This document shows positions 11,230 through 22,262 of a stretch of 34,951 nt of DNA, piece by piece (within the stretch, counting starts at the first letter, position 1; the number at the start of each line of letters is the position of its first letter). Source of the DNA: Trichoplax sp. H2 (taxonomy: Eukaryota > Placozoa > Uniplacotomia > Trichoplacea); contig NOWV01000368.1 in assembly GCA_003344405.1 (NCBI GenBank), positions 1-34,951 of the forward strand. Reading direction: 5' to 3'. The translations under genes were made by a program, and so were the position numbers. The notes below the pieces were generated by a model, which worked only from the letters and a program-made list of their open reading frames with translations, made no database searches and was not told the DNA's origin.

Positions 11230-13739
11230 TAGAAATAAACGATAAAAATTAAATAATCAAGGTATAGTTTATAATAAGGCGCTGTTGAGTACTTTAAAAA
11301 ATTGGATGGTGGGAGGCTTCATTAATTAAAAGTTTATTTTATTTTAAAATAAAAATAATTTGGTATATTCTAAAATATCAAATTGGAGAGGTTGCTCTAA
11401 TAAGCTTTGCTAATTCTTAGTCTCATAAAAACTCATTCCCTGCTCGAAGCATCAATGTTGATAGAGTTAATAGTATCTTCATTAAACTCAAAGCTGTAAA
11501 ATGAAGTTAGTTCTACTTTATCAAACAATTTTTCTTGTCGTATCTGGATCAATAAACCTAATAAAATTAGTCAAAATATTAAAACTGCTTTTGCAGTTCA
11601 GTACTCATAGAATGCTGTAGACGAGAAAGCCTTATTCCAATAACTGTGTTTGAAAGACATTAATTAGTTTTACGGGTCAGAATGACAGTAAATATTCTTA
11701 AGGAGCTCTTAAATTCCTGAATAAATTTTCTTATGATTAAAATGAAATGAAGCATTATAATGGCTAAAAAGGATCTATTATGTGTCTTTTCTGATCGAAT
11801 TGACCGTTAAATCATGGAATTCTGTGTAAGCGAGTCTTAGTTAAATGTTGCTTTCTATGACAACGGTATAGAGATATATACGTTTAAGTTTTCTCAATAA
11901 TACTATTATCAACTTGCAAAGTATCTAGAATTTTATAAGTTGTTACTGATAAATACAGAACCAAAAATTCCTTGTGCTATCAAATATTTAAATTTATGAC
12001 GGAAACCTTTTCAGTAACAGTTTTTAATTCTGAAATTAAAATTTAAGATGGTAAATAAAATGGCTTCCAATCTCAGAGTAAAGTAATGCTAACAATGAAT
12101 GATAGGAACGAACCTATGTTAAACATATTGTAGAAGAAGTTAAATAATCAATAATAAACATGCTATTAGTAGCACAACTAAAAAGCGCCAATGTTTTGTT
12201 GATAGATATATATTTGGGCAGAATATACGATATGGTATGTTACAAACGGTACATTGTTTGCCAAGGAGGTTTTTGTTTTCTCACCTTACCAATCGATTTG
12301 ATATCACAAGAACGATCTGAATAATACCAAACCAGTAAAATCTCATATAAAACCCACATTTATCTGTTGATAAATAGACGAAAACAGATTATCTGCATCA
12401 GAACGTATTTCTACTATCAATTGTGAAAGTTTGATTTGTAGCAAGAATGCTCTTTACCTTTAATGGCGACAAACTTGATTTCAGGTGATGTCGTACCTGA
12501 TCACCTAATATTTAATGTATTGAATGGGTAAATTTAGCCTTTGATTATGTATAAACTGTCGACAATGTTTACGTTTAAGAAAATAAATTGGAAATCAATA
12601 GACTAGACATCAGTAAGGCAAATGAAACTATAAAAAACTTCCATTTCCATCCTTCGTAAAGGAAAGCATGTGTTCTGTTGACATCTTTAAAAAGCTCAAT
12701 AATGACATCCTTAGAAATTAAATTCGCTAGACTCTATAAGATGTATGATTTATTATTCTTTTTAACAATAGTAGCTTAGATTCTACTTTAGAGCACTTCC
12801 TAATTAGCAGTATAAATTTTGAAGTAAATTTGGAAGAGCAACCTTTTTTGGTCAATCGTAATTCAAAATTAATGAATAGATCATAATCTTGTGCTGGCCT
12901 GCTTACTCTTCGGCATGATTGCAGCTTGTGAAAATTACCAATGTTGGGCATAGCGAAAGATTTTTAAATTTTTCTTTAAAGTTATTTTAATCAAAGGTTT
13001 TTGATTGCTAATACCGATATCGATATTACGTTTCCTTAAATCTTAAGCTAGAAATTTATCCAGTTAAACATTCTATTTAACAGCTATGTAATAAGAATTA
13101 ATACTAAGCCCATTCCACTCACGTTTCTTTAGGAATTTCGATATATCCAAGTCGTGTTTACTTGAAAACCGCTAATAGCAAGCTGTGTCAGCTCTTAACT
13201 TAAAAGCTCACACTATTATTCCTACTTATTTACGCGTATTTCATAAACTATGGTTATCATTAAATGTATTAGGAAATAGAGTCTTAATCGTAAGTTCAGT
13301 TATTGCCATTGTTATTTAAATAATTCCAACATCGTTACAATTGTATTTTAATCTATTTGAAAGCTGTTCGGATCCAAGAAAATAGAACTTGGAAAAAATA
13401 GTGCGAGAAAATACTAATCGTCATTGATTAGTTTCATCGTAATTATAAACCCTATAAGTATGTTTCTTGAAAGGATAGATTTATCGTTTTGATCAGGATT
13501 TCCTCAATCACAGGTAACTGATGTAAAATTTTAGCATTTGCCGTTTATATATACCTGAATTTAGTTCATTAAGTCTTAAATCATATATAAACTATTAAAA
13601 GTTCATGTTAGGGCAATCTCATCAATTGTGAAAAGAAAATCTTCTAGAACACAACAACTTTCTGGTTAAAGAAATTAATCAATCAAATAAATGAGGTTTT
13701 ATATACTCATATAAAATTGTAAACTTGTGATTAATAAAT
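11230..13739. other. Gene-free stretch before the second GPCR
   Basis: No coding exon that I can support. A 74-codon minus-strand frame near 12727-12951 has no recognisable feature. TATATAAA near 13585, about 155 bases before the GPCR start, may be its TATA element, with a 5'UTR in between. Confidence 0.4.
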
Positions 13740-14648
13740 ATGGCAAATTCAAGTGGTAATGTTACTTTCCAAAATACAGCTTCCGTCACTTGTTTACCTA
13801 TAGGTTTTATGGGCATTATAACTAATTTTTTTCTCTTTATTATCCTGTTGACCAATAAGTCTTTAAGGGATCATAGTTATAGAATTGTAGCTAGCGTTAT
13901 CGCCAGCGACTTTTTCAGTTCTATTCAATTTGTATTTGTTTTTCTTGGCCCCTATTTTTTGGAATATTCGACATTTAACACAAGCCAGATTTATTGTAAA
14001 TTTTTAATTTATTCCATGTATTCAACTTATTATGCTTCCGTCTTAAGCTTGACTGCTGTTAGTTTTTATCGATATAAATTGGTTTTTAAAGCTTCACAAA
14101 TTCGATTTAAGGAGATAGAACTCCGTAAGATTAATAAATTACTGGCGATAATATGGGCTATTAGCTTTCTGTTTGCTGTACCTATGATATTTTTTGTAAG
14201 GAGTAATTTTACCGTTACCAGCAACTGCGATATCAATTATATTCAAGGATATCCTCGCTTAACTTTTACTTACTTTCTTTGTACAGCTATAGTTATGTAC
14301 GTTTTACCGTTAACTACTATGGTTTTCAATTATGTACGGTTAATTAGAAAGTTGAATGAGTATATATTGCCGTGGAATAACCGAATAGATAATGCTATTC
14401 GACGACGGGATCATGTTATAAGAATTTTGTTGGCTGTTACAAGTGCATTTATGCTCTTTAATTTTCCATTATTTATTTGCATTAATTTTATGGTCAGCAA
14501 TGTTCAAACCTATTATATGCTTCGATTCAATAATTTTACTTTATATTTTATTTCTTTATTAACACTACCTATAACTGCATCTGTAAGTTTAATCAATCCA
14601 ATAATCTTTATTACACTCGATAAGAACATTTCCAAGGCAGTTAAGTAG
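13740..14648 (+). CDS. Intronless class A GPCR, paralogue of the gene at 6704, ended by an early TAG
   Basis: 302 residues aligning end to end without gaps with the receptor at 6704 (about 196/302 identical by eye). Conserved landmarks: TM1 N29, TM2 D57, C86 and C163 disulfide pair, YRY at the end of TM3 (R111), P190, TM6 FNFP (P243). TM7 reads NPIIF (286-290), so the NPxxY tyrosine is phenylalanine. The TAG at 14646-14648 sits where the paralogue has glutamine 303. The next 29 codons stay open, match the paralogue tail in exact length, and end in VFILSS against VFIQSS. The protein is either tail-truncated just after the start of helix 8, made full length by readthrough, or a very young pseudogene. 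A sequencing error or one allele is also possible. Confidence 0.9.
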   Translation: MANSSGNVTFQNTASVTCLPIGFMGIITNFFLFIILLTNKSLRDHSYRIVASVIASDFFSSIQFVFVFLGPYFLEYSTFNTSQIYCKFLIYSMYSTYYASVLSLTAVSFYRYKLVFKASQIRFKEIELRKINKLLAIIWAISFLFAVPMIFFVRSNFTVTSNCDINYIQGYPRLTFTYFLCTAIVMYVLPLTTMVFNYVRLIRKLNEYILPWNNRIDNAIRRRDHVIRILLAVTSAFMLFNFPLFICINFMVSNVQTYYMLRFNNFTLYFISLLTLPITASVSLINPIIFITLDKNISKAVK

Positions 14649-14738
14649 AGGCTAACTATTGATCTCTGCGGTATGATCCATTCCAATTTTACTTCATCTG
14701 GAAGAAATCCAAATACAGTATTTATTCTCTCCAGCTAG
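14649..14738 (+). pseudogene. In-frame C-terminal tail of the second GPCR, cut off by the TAG at 14646
   Basis: Twenty-nine codons plus a TAG (14736-14738) in the same frame as the gene upstream, equal in length to the paralogue tail. Residues matching the paralogue include the first R, T, L, P21 and V24-F25-I26, then the final SS. No frameshift has accumulated, so the upstream stop is recent, recoded or an error. Tail residues are otherwise diverged, as is usual for GPCR C-termini. Confidence 0.85.
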
Positions 14739-15955
14739 ATACTGTATTAGATTGCATAGCGATACGTATGGCACTAGGCATTACTGCTTCATTCTTGCTA
14801 ATATTTAAGAATTTTAGGATATGGTAATTTCCTGAAACTAATGTGAATTAATTCACAACTACGGTATTGATTTACTGATCTTGTCTCTACTCTATTAAAT
14901 TCTCGAATGTAAAGCAACAATTGCGTCCTTGATCTGTTTAATATATTATTAAGCTATCGTATTATTGGTAAGAATAATATACTTAAATTTAATATAATTA
15001 ATTTACACAATTTTTTATTTTCGTGGAGCATTAATTGACATTGCTGTCGCAATAACGCTTACCCATTTTCAAATCTACGAATTAGTTTTTAAAATACGAT
15101 CGGAGATATTATAAAATTGTACAGTGAATAGTTACCAGCTATGGAAATTTACAAACGACTCCTATGTTAAGCTATAGTATACAGAAACGTATATTTTTCT
15201 GCATATCATTGGGTATTTCATAATGGTTTAGATACGTGTATTAGATCCTGAAGCTTCAATTTTTATTTTATCCTCTACAGGCCAGCTTAAATTTCTAAGT
15301 AAAGCATATAATTAAATTACTAAGCTTTTGTAAGACAGTGGTTAGTTTTAGCTATTGAAAACAAGAACATATTCAATCATATAGCTTTGGAAAGTTTACT
15401 TTCGAGATTTCTGAAAGATTGCAGATCGAAATAGATATTCATTAGGGTGCTCAAGTCAACCATGTAATGAAAATTTAGAGTCGTTCATATCGCTCCTACT
15501 CAACAATGATTATCTATTAGGCCTGCATACGTTAGGAGACAGTATCACATGATGCATTTGGAGTGTGTATTAATTATTCTAATTTTTATGGTAGTATTTA
15601 CATTATTCAGGTAGATAATTGCAATTAAGATTGTTTAATTAACCTCCATTAGGCAAACTTTGTTAGAAAGCATATGGTTAAAACAATCAATTTTGTTATT
15701 TATTATCAGAAGTACAGCAAAATCTGTGTAAGCATTTATACTTTTGGAAAGTGTATCATGGTCACAAATTATTATCTTTAATACTGCAATATGGTGGCAA
15801 ATCATATGACCAGCCGATATTTCATTGAGTTCAGCAGTTTTCCCTCAACTTCAGCAAATACCTTTAATTGGTGAATTGACGTTACCATAAAGCTGAATTT
15901 TATTTCACATTTGGTTTGTATTTGCAAGCAGTTTTCACTCGCACGTTTTAAAGAC
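14739..15955. other. Gene-free stretch between the second and third GPCRs
   Basis: AT-rich, with no exon or repeat that I can support. Confidence 0.4.
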
Positions 15956-16957
15956 ATGGCACCATTATTTCTTTTAACTAAACGGTATATTTTTCAGGTT
16001 ATTGTTTATACTATTGCTGTTGTTATTGGAATTTTAGGTAATTCCTTGGTTATATTAGTAATTACTAGATATAAGAAATTACAGTCGCCTATCAATCTTT
16101 TAATTACAGTCTCAGCTGCTTCAGGCTTAATTTTATCAGTCCTACATATTCCATTACTCGTATCAGGTTTACTATATCCCAGCACTAACTCCTTATCAGG
16201 TCAAAGTGTTGAATTTTGTCAGGTTCTGGTCACTTTTTATCTGACTTGCCTAATGTATACACCTCTGACATTGCTTATTGTATGTATATATCGATTGGCT
16301 GATATCTACTTTCATTTTAAGCTGCATCGCATGATAACCAAGAAAAGCGCGACTATTTTGTTTCTAGCAAGTTGGATGATATTCTTATCTTTCTCAATAA
16401 TCCATTTTCATACTGTAATAACTGAGTCAATTAATCAAAATGGAAGTTGCATATTAATTTATCCTCTGCCACTATTTGATATTGATACTGAAGACTCTAA
16501 CAGAAAGTTAGTGCATCATATTATGATAGCTATCTTTGCTCAGAGAATTAATGGTTTAATACTGGCAATAGTTTCAGTTTTACTGCTGGTTATTATTATG
16601 TATGGTGTTATAATTGAGCAAGTTTTGATTAATAGATTATCGAAAGACGAATCGAATAACTATCGGATAGAAAACGAAAGGAATGGAATGAAGCGAAGTC
16701 GACAGATATTGCGATTACTTTATACCTGCACTATTATGCTTACGATATTAGTGATTCCACTAAATTGCCTGCTTATGATGATTATGATTGGCTATATCAA
16801 TTTGCAAAGTTCTACCTCCGTTCTGTTTGTTCTGAAATGGCTATCTCTGCTTATTTATATCGCGGTGGTCTATAATCCCATTTTATACGGCTATTTCAAC
16901 TCTGGCATCAGATATAGAGCAGCTGAGGTCTTTCATGTTCGCGTCAATCTTTCTTAA
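15956..16957 (+). CDS. Class A-like GPCR, divergent, single exon
   Basis: 333 residues from the ATG at 15956 (context AAAGACATGG). An upstream in-frame TTG at 15911 would add 15 residues, but no ATG supports that. Seven hydrophobic segments. TM1 GILGNS (N29); TM2 NLLITVSAASG lacks the usual aspartate; C88 and C165 can form the TM3-ECL2 disulfide; the TM3 end reads YRL (R113) rather than DRY; a charged third loop runs about 226-250; TM6 has P267 without the CWxP tryptophan; TM7 has NPILY (307-311). The C-tail is very short, about 12 residues after helix 8. It is not a close copy of the receptors at 6704 and 13740. The missing TM2 acid implies a disrupted sodium pocket (inference from family knowledge). 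No ligand can be assigned. Confidence 0.9.
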   Translation: MAPLFLLTKRYIFQVIVYTIAVVIGILGNSLVILVITRYKKLQSPINLLITVSAASGLILSVLHIPLLVSGLLYPSTNSLSGQSVEFCQVLVTFYLTCLMYTPLTLLIVCIYRLADIYFHFKLHRMITKKSATILFLASWMIFLSFSIIHFHTVITESINQNGSCILIYPLPLFDIDTEDSNRKLVHHIMIAIFAQRINGLILAIVSVLLLVIIMYGVIIEQVLINRLSKDESNNYRIENERNGMKRSRQILRLLYTCTIMLTILVIPLNCLLMMIMIGYINLQSSTSVLFVLKWLSLLIYIAVVYNPILYGYFNSGIRYRAAEVFHVRVNLS

Positions 16958-18482
16958 TATATGAACATTGAGGAACTTATAACATCATTACGTGCAAATA
17001 TAATTGTGAAATAGATAGGATTTTAAACTTTTCTAGTGTAGATTTCTTAGACTGGAAATATATCTTAGACCTATGAAATGCCATGCTGACGAAATTCTTT
17101 TATTAACTGGAAACTGTAGCCAACAAGAAATTTTTATCTTTCAAATATGAAAATTGAAATTAGAGTTTTATTAAGTAGGAATATAGTTTAATTTAATATA
17201 GTTTGCATGAATTTTATAATCGTCAAGCATCACTATGGTTTTATTATTTGGTTACCATAATGGTTATCGATTTGCTTTACAAAAGAGTGAAGTATTCTGG
17301 CAACAGACCTTCTGATGCACTTAAGATAACATTTATAATATTAAAAAAATCGTTCGCTATTTGAGGACTATGCCTGAACTGCCATTGTTATGGGTTCAAA
17401 TAAAAAGTATTTGTATCATACAATGTAAAATCCATCTATTATCAAATAAATCATAGCTATTTAATCTAAAGTCTCTCGTCATCTTTTCCACTGTTAAGAA
17501 AGTGGATATGCTTCGCACAAACTAAAATCTATTTCGTATTACAACTAGTATATTACTAGGGTCCTAAATTGAATCACCTTTATTAGAATTCCGACGTATG
17601 ACAAAATTTTAGTAAATTTAAAGATTTTTTTTATGATACGTACTAGCAAGCTTAGTTTCATAATTTATACATAACTGTAAATATTACTTATGTACCAGAA
17701 TAATATTAGGCTGCATTACATCCTATGAGAAACGTTATTTATTCAAATGTCAGTTAGCCTGCATTATGAGTCAGCTATTCTCAATCATTTCATTGGTATC
17801 ATCTTGAATACGGATTTAAAAATAATTGATCTTGCTATTTAAAATTTATGTAGTGTATAAAATTTTAGAACCATAAGAAGATTTCTACGATTAAATTTTA
17901 TTATTGCATTGACCCAATTTATATAAAATACAGCTAGATATGATTGTAGATTTCATGATTTACGGCGTACATGTTGTAAGCTTTTAAGGAAAAACAGGTA
18001 CTAATTCGATATTAAGATTATAGTATGTGGACAAATCGTCCCATATTTCTCCTATAACTAATATATCACCAGGTATTGTGATGCCGTAATTGTATGAACT
18101 TCCAGCTATCAGATAACTGTAATATTATTATATTCTACTTAAGACATTATTTGTCCATACATGTACACGTCCGAAGCTTGAAAATTCGAAATACTTTAGA
18201 TCATGCGTATACGATGACTTTATGTTACTATGGTGACAGACGGCTTCCTAACAAAGTCTTTTGTATTGTTACATTATTATTCGTTATACTTTAGTTAAGA
18301 TGATATCGTTCAGCAACTCGTTTAGAATTCTTTTAGAGTTTTATCTTTAAAAATATTTCGATCGCATCGAAGTAGCGTTTACAAACTTAATTATTTCCCA
18401 CTAAATATAAATCTTTTGAAATTAAGTTCGTTTAGAATAATTCGTTGCAACACTTTATTGATTAAATAGAAGACAAGCAGTT
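16958..18482. other. Gene-free stretch
   Basis: No supportable gene. A 66-codon ATG frame at 18094-18294 shows no recognised domain or splice structure and is probably chance. AATAAA-like motifs follow the GPCR (about 17398-17403) and could serve as its poly(A) signal. Confidence 0.4.
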
Positions 18483-21400
18483 ATGGCTGAACGTAAATAT
18501 GATATGTTACTATTCAAGAATGATCCAGATAAGAAAAAATTACAGCAAACATGGTAAGAATTTAATAGATGGATTATTATTGGTAAACGAATGTCACAGT
18601 TTTAAGATTTATAGTATATACAGTAAAATTATGTAGGTAATATACAATCAAATAATAGTCAATAATAGTATGCTAGTAATCTTACTGGCTTACTTAATAG
18701 CTAAATTTGTATAAGTAAATGTAGTTGTTGTAAAAATATTAAACAAAAATTTGTAATTAATTAAAACTCAGCATAGAATTACTATCATACCAGTAGAGTA
18801 TCTTAATCGATATCATACATACCTACAATACTACAATCTTATGCTTAACTTACATCCAAATCAAAGACCGTACCTTAAAATATGTTGACGCAGATTATTT
18901 TATATAAATAATCCAGGTACAAGGAAAGATTGAGAACAAAGTATATTACCGATATTAAAAAAGAACGTTCAGTAGTCTTAAATGCAAAGTCTTGGACATT
19001 TGTTAAGCATGGTGTAGACGATTTCAGAACAGGAATGCCTTCAGTTGAAAGTACTGAATGTGTAACCAAGGTAAAACTCTAAAAATCTCGAAGTAAAGAT
19101 TAGCAGTTAATCGTACAGATCTTATAATTCACCTTTTAGCCCTTTGCTCCCTGAAACTTTTGCAAGCATAAAATCATGGCCTCTCGATGCTAAATCAATA
19201 TCGATAATAATTCTTGTAGGGTATTAAGGGAGTTTACTCTCCTAACATATATAAAAGCGGAGAAGAAGAGAAACCCCAACCCAAGAAATCTTACCGTAAA
19301 AAATTAAATAAAATAGATGTTGCCTATTCCAGGTAAAACTCCTAAAAATATGCCAAGCAAATATGAGATTTTTTCCTTAGCCTTAACGCATTTGTGCTAC
19401 TTGATAACTTTTGCAAAGCTGCCGTAACATGATTGTTTTAAGAAAACCTTTCTAGAAATGAGCTTATATTAGTTTATCTATGTCGTTGTACATATTATTA
19501 ATGAATAAGTGGATAGTTTTATATTACAGTATTATGTAAGTGCTGATAACTAATGTTGTCCTAACTACACAATAAATTGACTGAATTTTCTATAAAGTTC
19601 GAGTTAAGCTTTGTGTAGGAAAGACTAGGTATGTTACCGTTCTTCCTAACGATAAGAGACTGTCAGTATTTAGTGCCATAACATAGTCAGATATCGGAGA
19701 GTACAAACCTAATATTAGCCTCGTGGTATTTAGTTCTCTATGATAATGTTTTTGCGTTATAAATTTAGAATTGTAACCTTCTCTTATAAAGTATTTATTA
19801 CAACGAGTTAGATCGTTGCCCGGGCATAAACATAGAAAAGATTTTGTCGATGATTACGAATATGACCTTACGCAACATCCATTAGCATTATATCCTCACT
19901 TGGAAGAATGCATGCCGCCTGATGTAAGTTAATAGCCTGAAAATATATAAATGTAAGATCGTTGCTATATTATTCCATTACTAGATCGTTTGATTAATCT
20001 ACGCATTTATGCAGGTTTTCGAAGACGTTGTCGACGTATTAGATCCTGAACTTAATATAGAAGCAGAGGCTGAAGATGTAATGAATCAATTTATAACTTT
20101 AACGTTTGTTTAATCTCATTTTTGTAAAATTTTGTAAATCAACGCTAGCTAACCATTGACACTGATCTCGTAGGAGTATGATGACAGTGACTCTAATTAT
20201 TTGAGCCCATCCGAAAGCAAAATAGAAATCGGAGATAAAAATATTGAAACCCTTCAGGTATTAATAATTTCGTTGGTCGTTCTTATATAATAATTTAAGA
20301 AGCTTTCATCAACTGGTTCAAGCGATGAAAGACTATGATATTAGTTACCTTAATAAAGATTTATTTATTGCATTTTAGATTCCTGTCATCACTAAAGAGC
20401 AATCCTCAAATCAGAATGATGCTATATTAGACGATAGAGATAGACTAGAAGACAACAAGACTGTTAAACGCCAAACATATCGATGGATTAGCAAAAAAGA
20501 GGACGTCAATGTCACTGAAGATGATAATAATAATCGAACTACCTTAATTGATTTACCCGAAGAAGGACAGGTTACACTTTAATTCTTCATATGGGATAAG
20601 ATATTTTTAGTAATGCTTTAAGCTAAAAATAGAGTAGACCAATAATTCATCAAGTATTTAACTATATTACTTAAATTCTAGGAAGCCAAAATTAAACATG
20701 TTACTCGTGATTTTTGCGGTTGGGTGTCATCTCTGGTTAGTAATAGAAAATAATGTAAACTATTGATAATTTCTAATACCGTACATGTATATCAGAACTA
20801 AAGGAATAGCCTGCAATGTTTTCGATTTTAACTATTAGGGAGGTGAAAGCAATAATATCGAAGAAGCAACTATATTCAGTTTATTTGCGAGTGGTTACGA
20901 AACGAAGGTTACTACAAGTTGCAGTCTTTATAGAAGAAATTTAAATATAAAATCGTAAAGAAATTCCTATTAATTATGATGCTATTTTAATTGCTGTTAG
21001 CCTGCACTTTCAGTTCCAATCCATGTGGTTGAGTTAACTAATGTCCCACCTGAGTTAAGATCGTCAGCTAATGTAGCAAATATAACCAATGAAACTAGAG
21101 GAGCTTTAATTCGCACACCTCCTAAGGTAAAATATTATCCGTGATACAGTATCTAAATTACCATTAAAATGTTAATTCTCAACCTCTGATTCACGAGTCG
21201 AAATGATCAATAACGTATATACTCTTTCGATTATCCTATGAAGCGAACAAAATCAAATTCTGCTAATAAATACTTTGGTGCCTGGTATTTACCGACTAAA
21301 TTATGGAAATCTAGAAGGAAAGGAGAGGTATTAGAACTAAATATGAACATTCACATAGATTTTAAAATAAATACAGAATCAGGTTTATTGATGTCATTCT

Positions 21401-22175
21401 CCGTATATAGGTACTAGAAGATCCTCAGAGGATAAAAGCTAAAGCAACATCTGAAACTAAAGGAAAAAGTAGAGAATTGGTACGTATAATAGGACAGTAA
21501 TTTTTTTTCATTTTTTAAAATCTGCGCTAGTTATGTAAAGATGAATTGCGCATACGAAAGATTGCTTGAAATTCAATTTTTTAATATCTCTTAATGCTGC
21601 TCTATTATTTTCTATAATGTTATGGTAGGATAATGAATTAGCAGTTATGCACGGTGCTAAAGCATTTCGAGAGTTTATTGACAAGAAAAGCACAAGACTT
21701 CCGGAAGTAAGTTTATCTATTTCAAATTCTACCTAGTTCTTGAATGAATAATAACTTCCCTAATAGTATAAATTATATGAAATTGTCTAAAACTGTAAAC
21801 ACTATAGTCCGTTTGAAAAGTTGTCAAATTCTTCTTTTAAAAAAATGTAATTTTTAGTTTTTAGAGAGCGTTGTGGTTCATAAAGAACCTTATGATCGAG
21901 ATAATACGCTAAGTAAGCTAGGTGGAGAGATCTCAAGGACTGTCTCTGCACGTAAGTTAATACATTTTGTAATATTAAAAGTTAATGCTCTTTCTATGTT
22001 GTGTTAAGATGTACGACGTATGTAATAATATTGGCAATAATCTACTCCTATATATTATTGGATCCCAATGCTAAAATATATTAATGTAAAGTTAATCGTA
22101 CAATATACAAATTGTACAAGAAATTATAATAATGAATGCTTTTCATTATCAGATCCTAATGAAGATAAACAGTAA
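18483..22175 (+). CDS. FAM47E: FAM47-family protein, 15 exons, 461 residues
   Basis: Exons read by hand, all with GT-AG introns and continuous frame: 18483-18553, 18917-19070, 19220-19332, 19812-19923, 20015-20077, 20174-20257, 20379-20570, 20682-20735, 20839-20907, 21001-21126, 21244-21327, 21411-21479, 21629-21706, 21858-21951, 22153-22175 (1386 nt with TAA). Family signatures: SWTFVKHGVDDFR (about 49-61), HPLALYPHLEECMPPD (135-150) followed by VFEDVVDVLDPEL (151-163), FCGWVSSLGG with EEATIFSLFASGYETK (about 274-304), SVPIHVVELTNVPPELR (308-324), KYFGAWYLPTKLW (355-367). These match my memory of vertebrate FAM47 proteins, where the same blocks occur in this order. Human FAM47E is reported to bind and stabilise the arginine methyltransferase PRMT5; the role here is inferred. 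The start ATG has G at -3 and +4. Exon 11 start and the last exon are the least certain boundaries. Confidence 0.88.
19071..19811 (+). repeat. Introns 2 and 3 of the FAM47 gene share sequence
   Basis: Intron 2 (19071-19219) and intron 3 (19333-19811) both open with GTAAAACTC(C)TAAAAAT. Both carry a second block resembling TTAGCC...TTG(C)...AACTTTTGCAA within the next 100-130 bases. The intervening exon 3 (19220-19332) is not similar to its neighbours. This could be a local intron duplication or two copies of an intron-borne element. Confidence 0.5.
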
Positions 22176-22256
22176 CCAATACCTGGATAGAATCGATAAT
22201 AATCATTTTGGACATATTCGGATATAACATAATGTAAATATGGTATATTGATTTTT

Positions 22257-22262
22257 AATAAA
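22257..22262 (+). terminator. Probable poly(A) signal of the FAM47 gene
   Basis: AATAAA about 80 bases after the TAA at 22173-22175. Confidence 0.5.

Noticed and set aside
15911-15955. TTG-initiated extension of the third GPCR
   Set aside because: No ATG; ATG 15956 has a good context and starts just before TM1.
18094-18294. 66-codon ATG frame upstream of the FAM47 gene
   Set aside because: No recognised domain and no junction linking it to the next gene.
18875-19069. Minus-strand frame of 64 codons
   Set aside because: It is the shadow of FAM47 exon 2.
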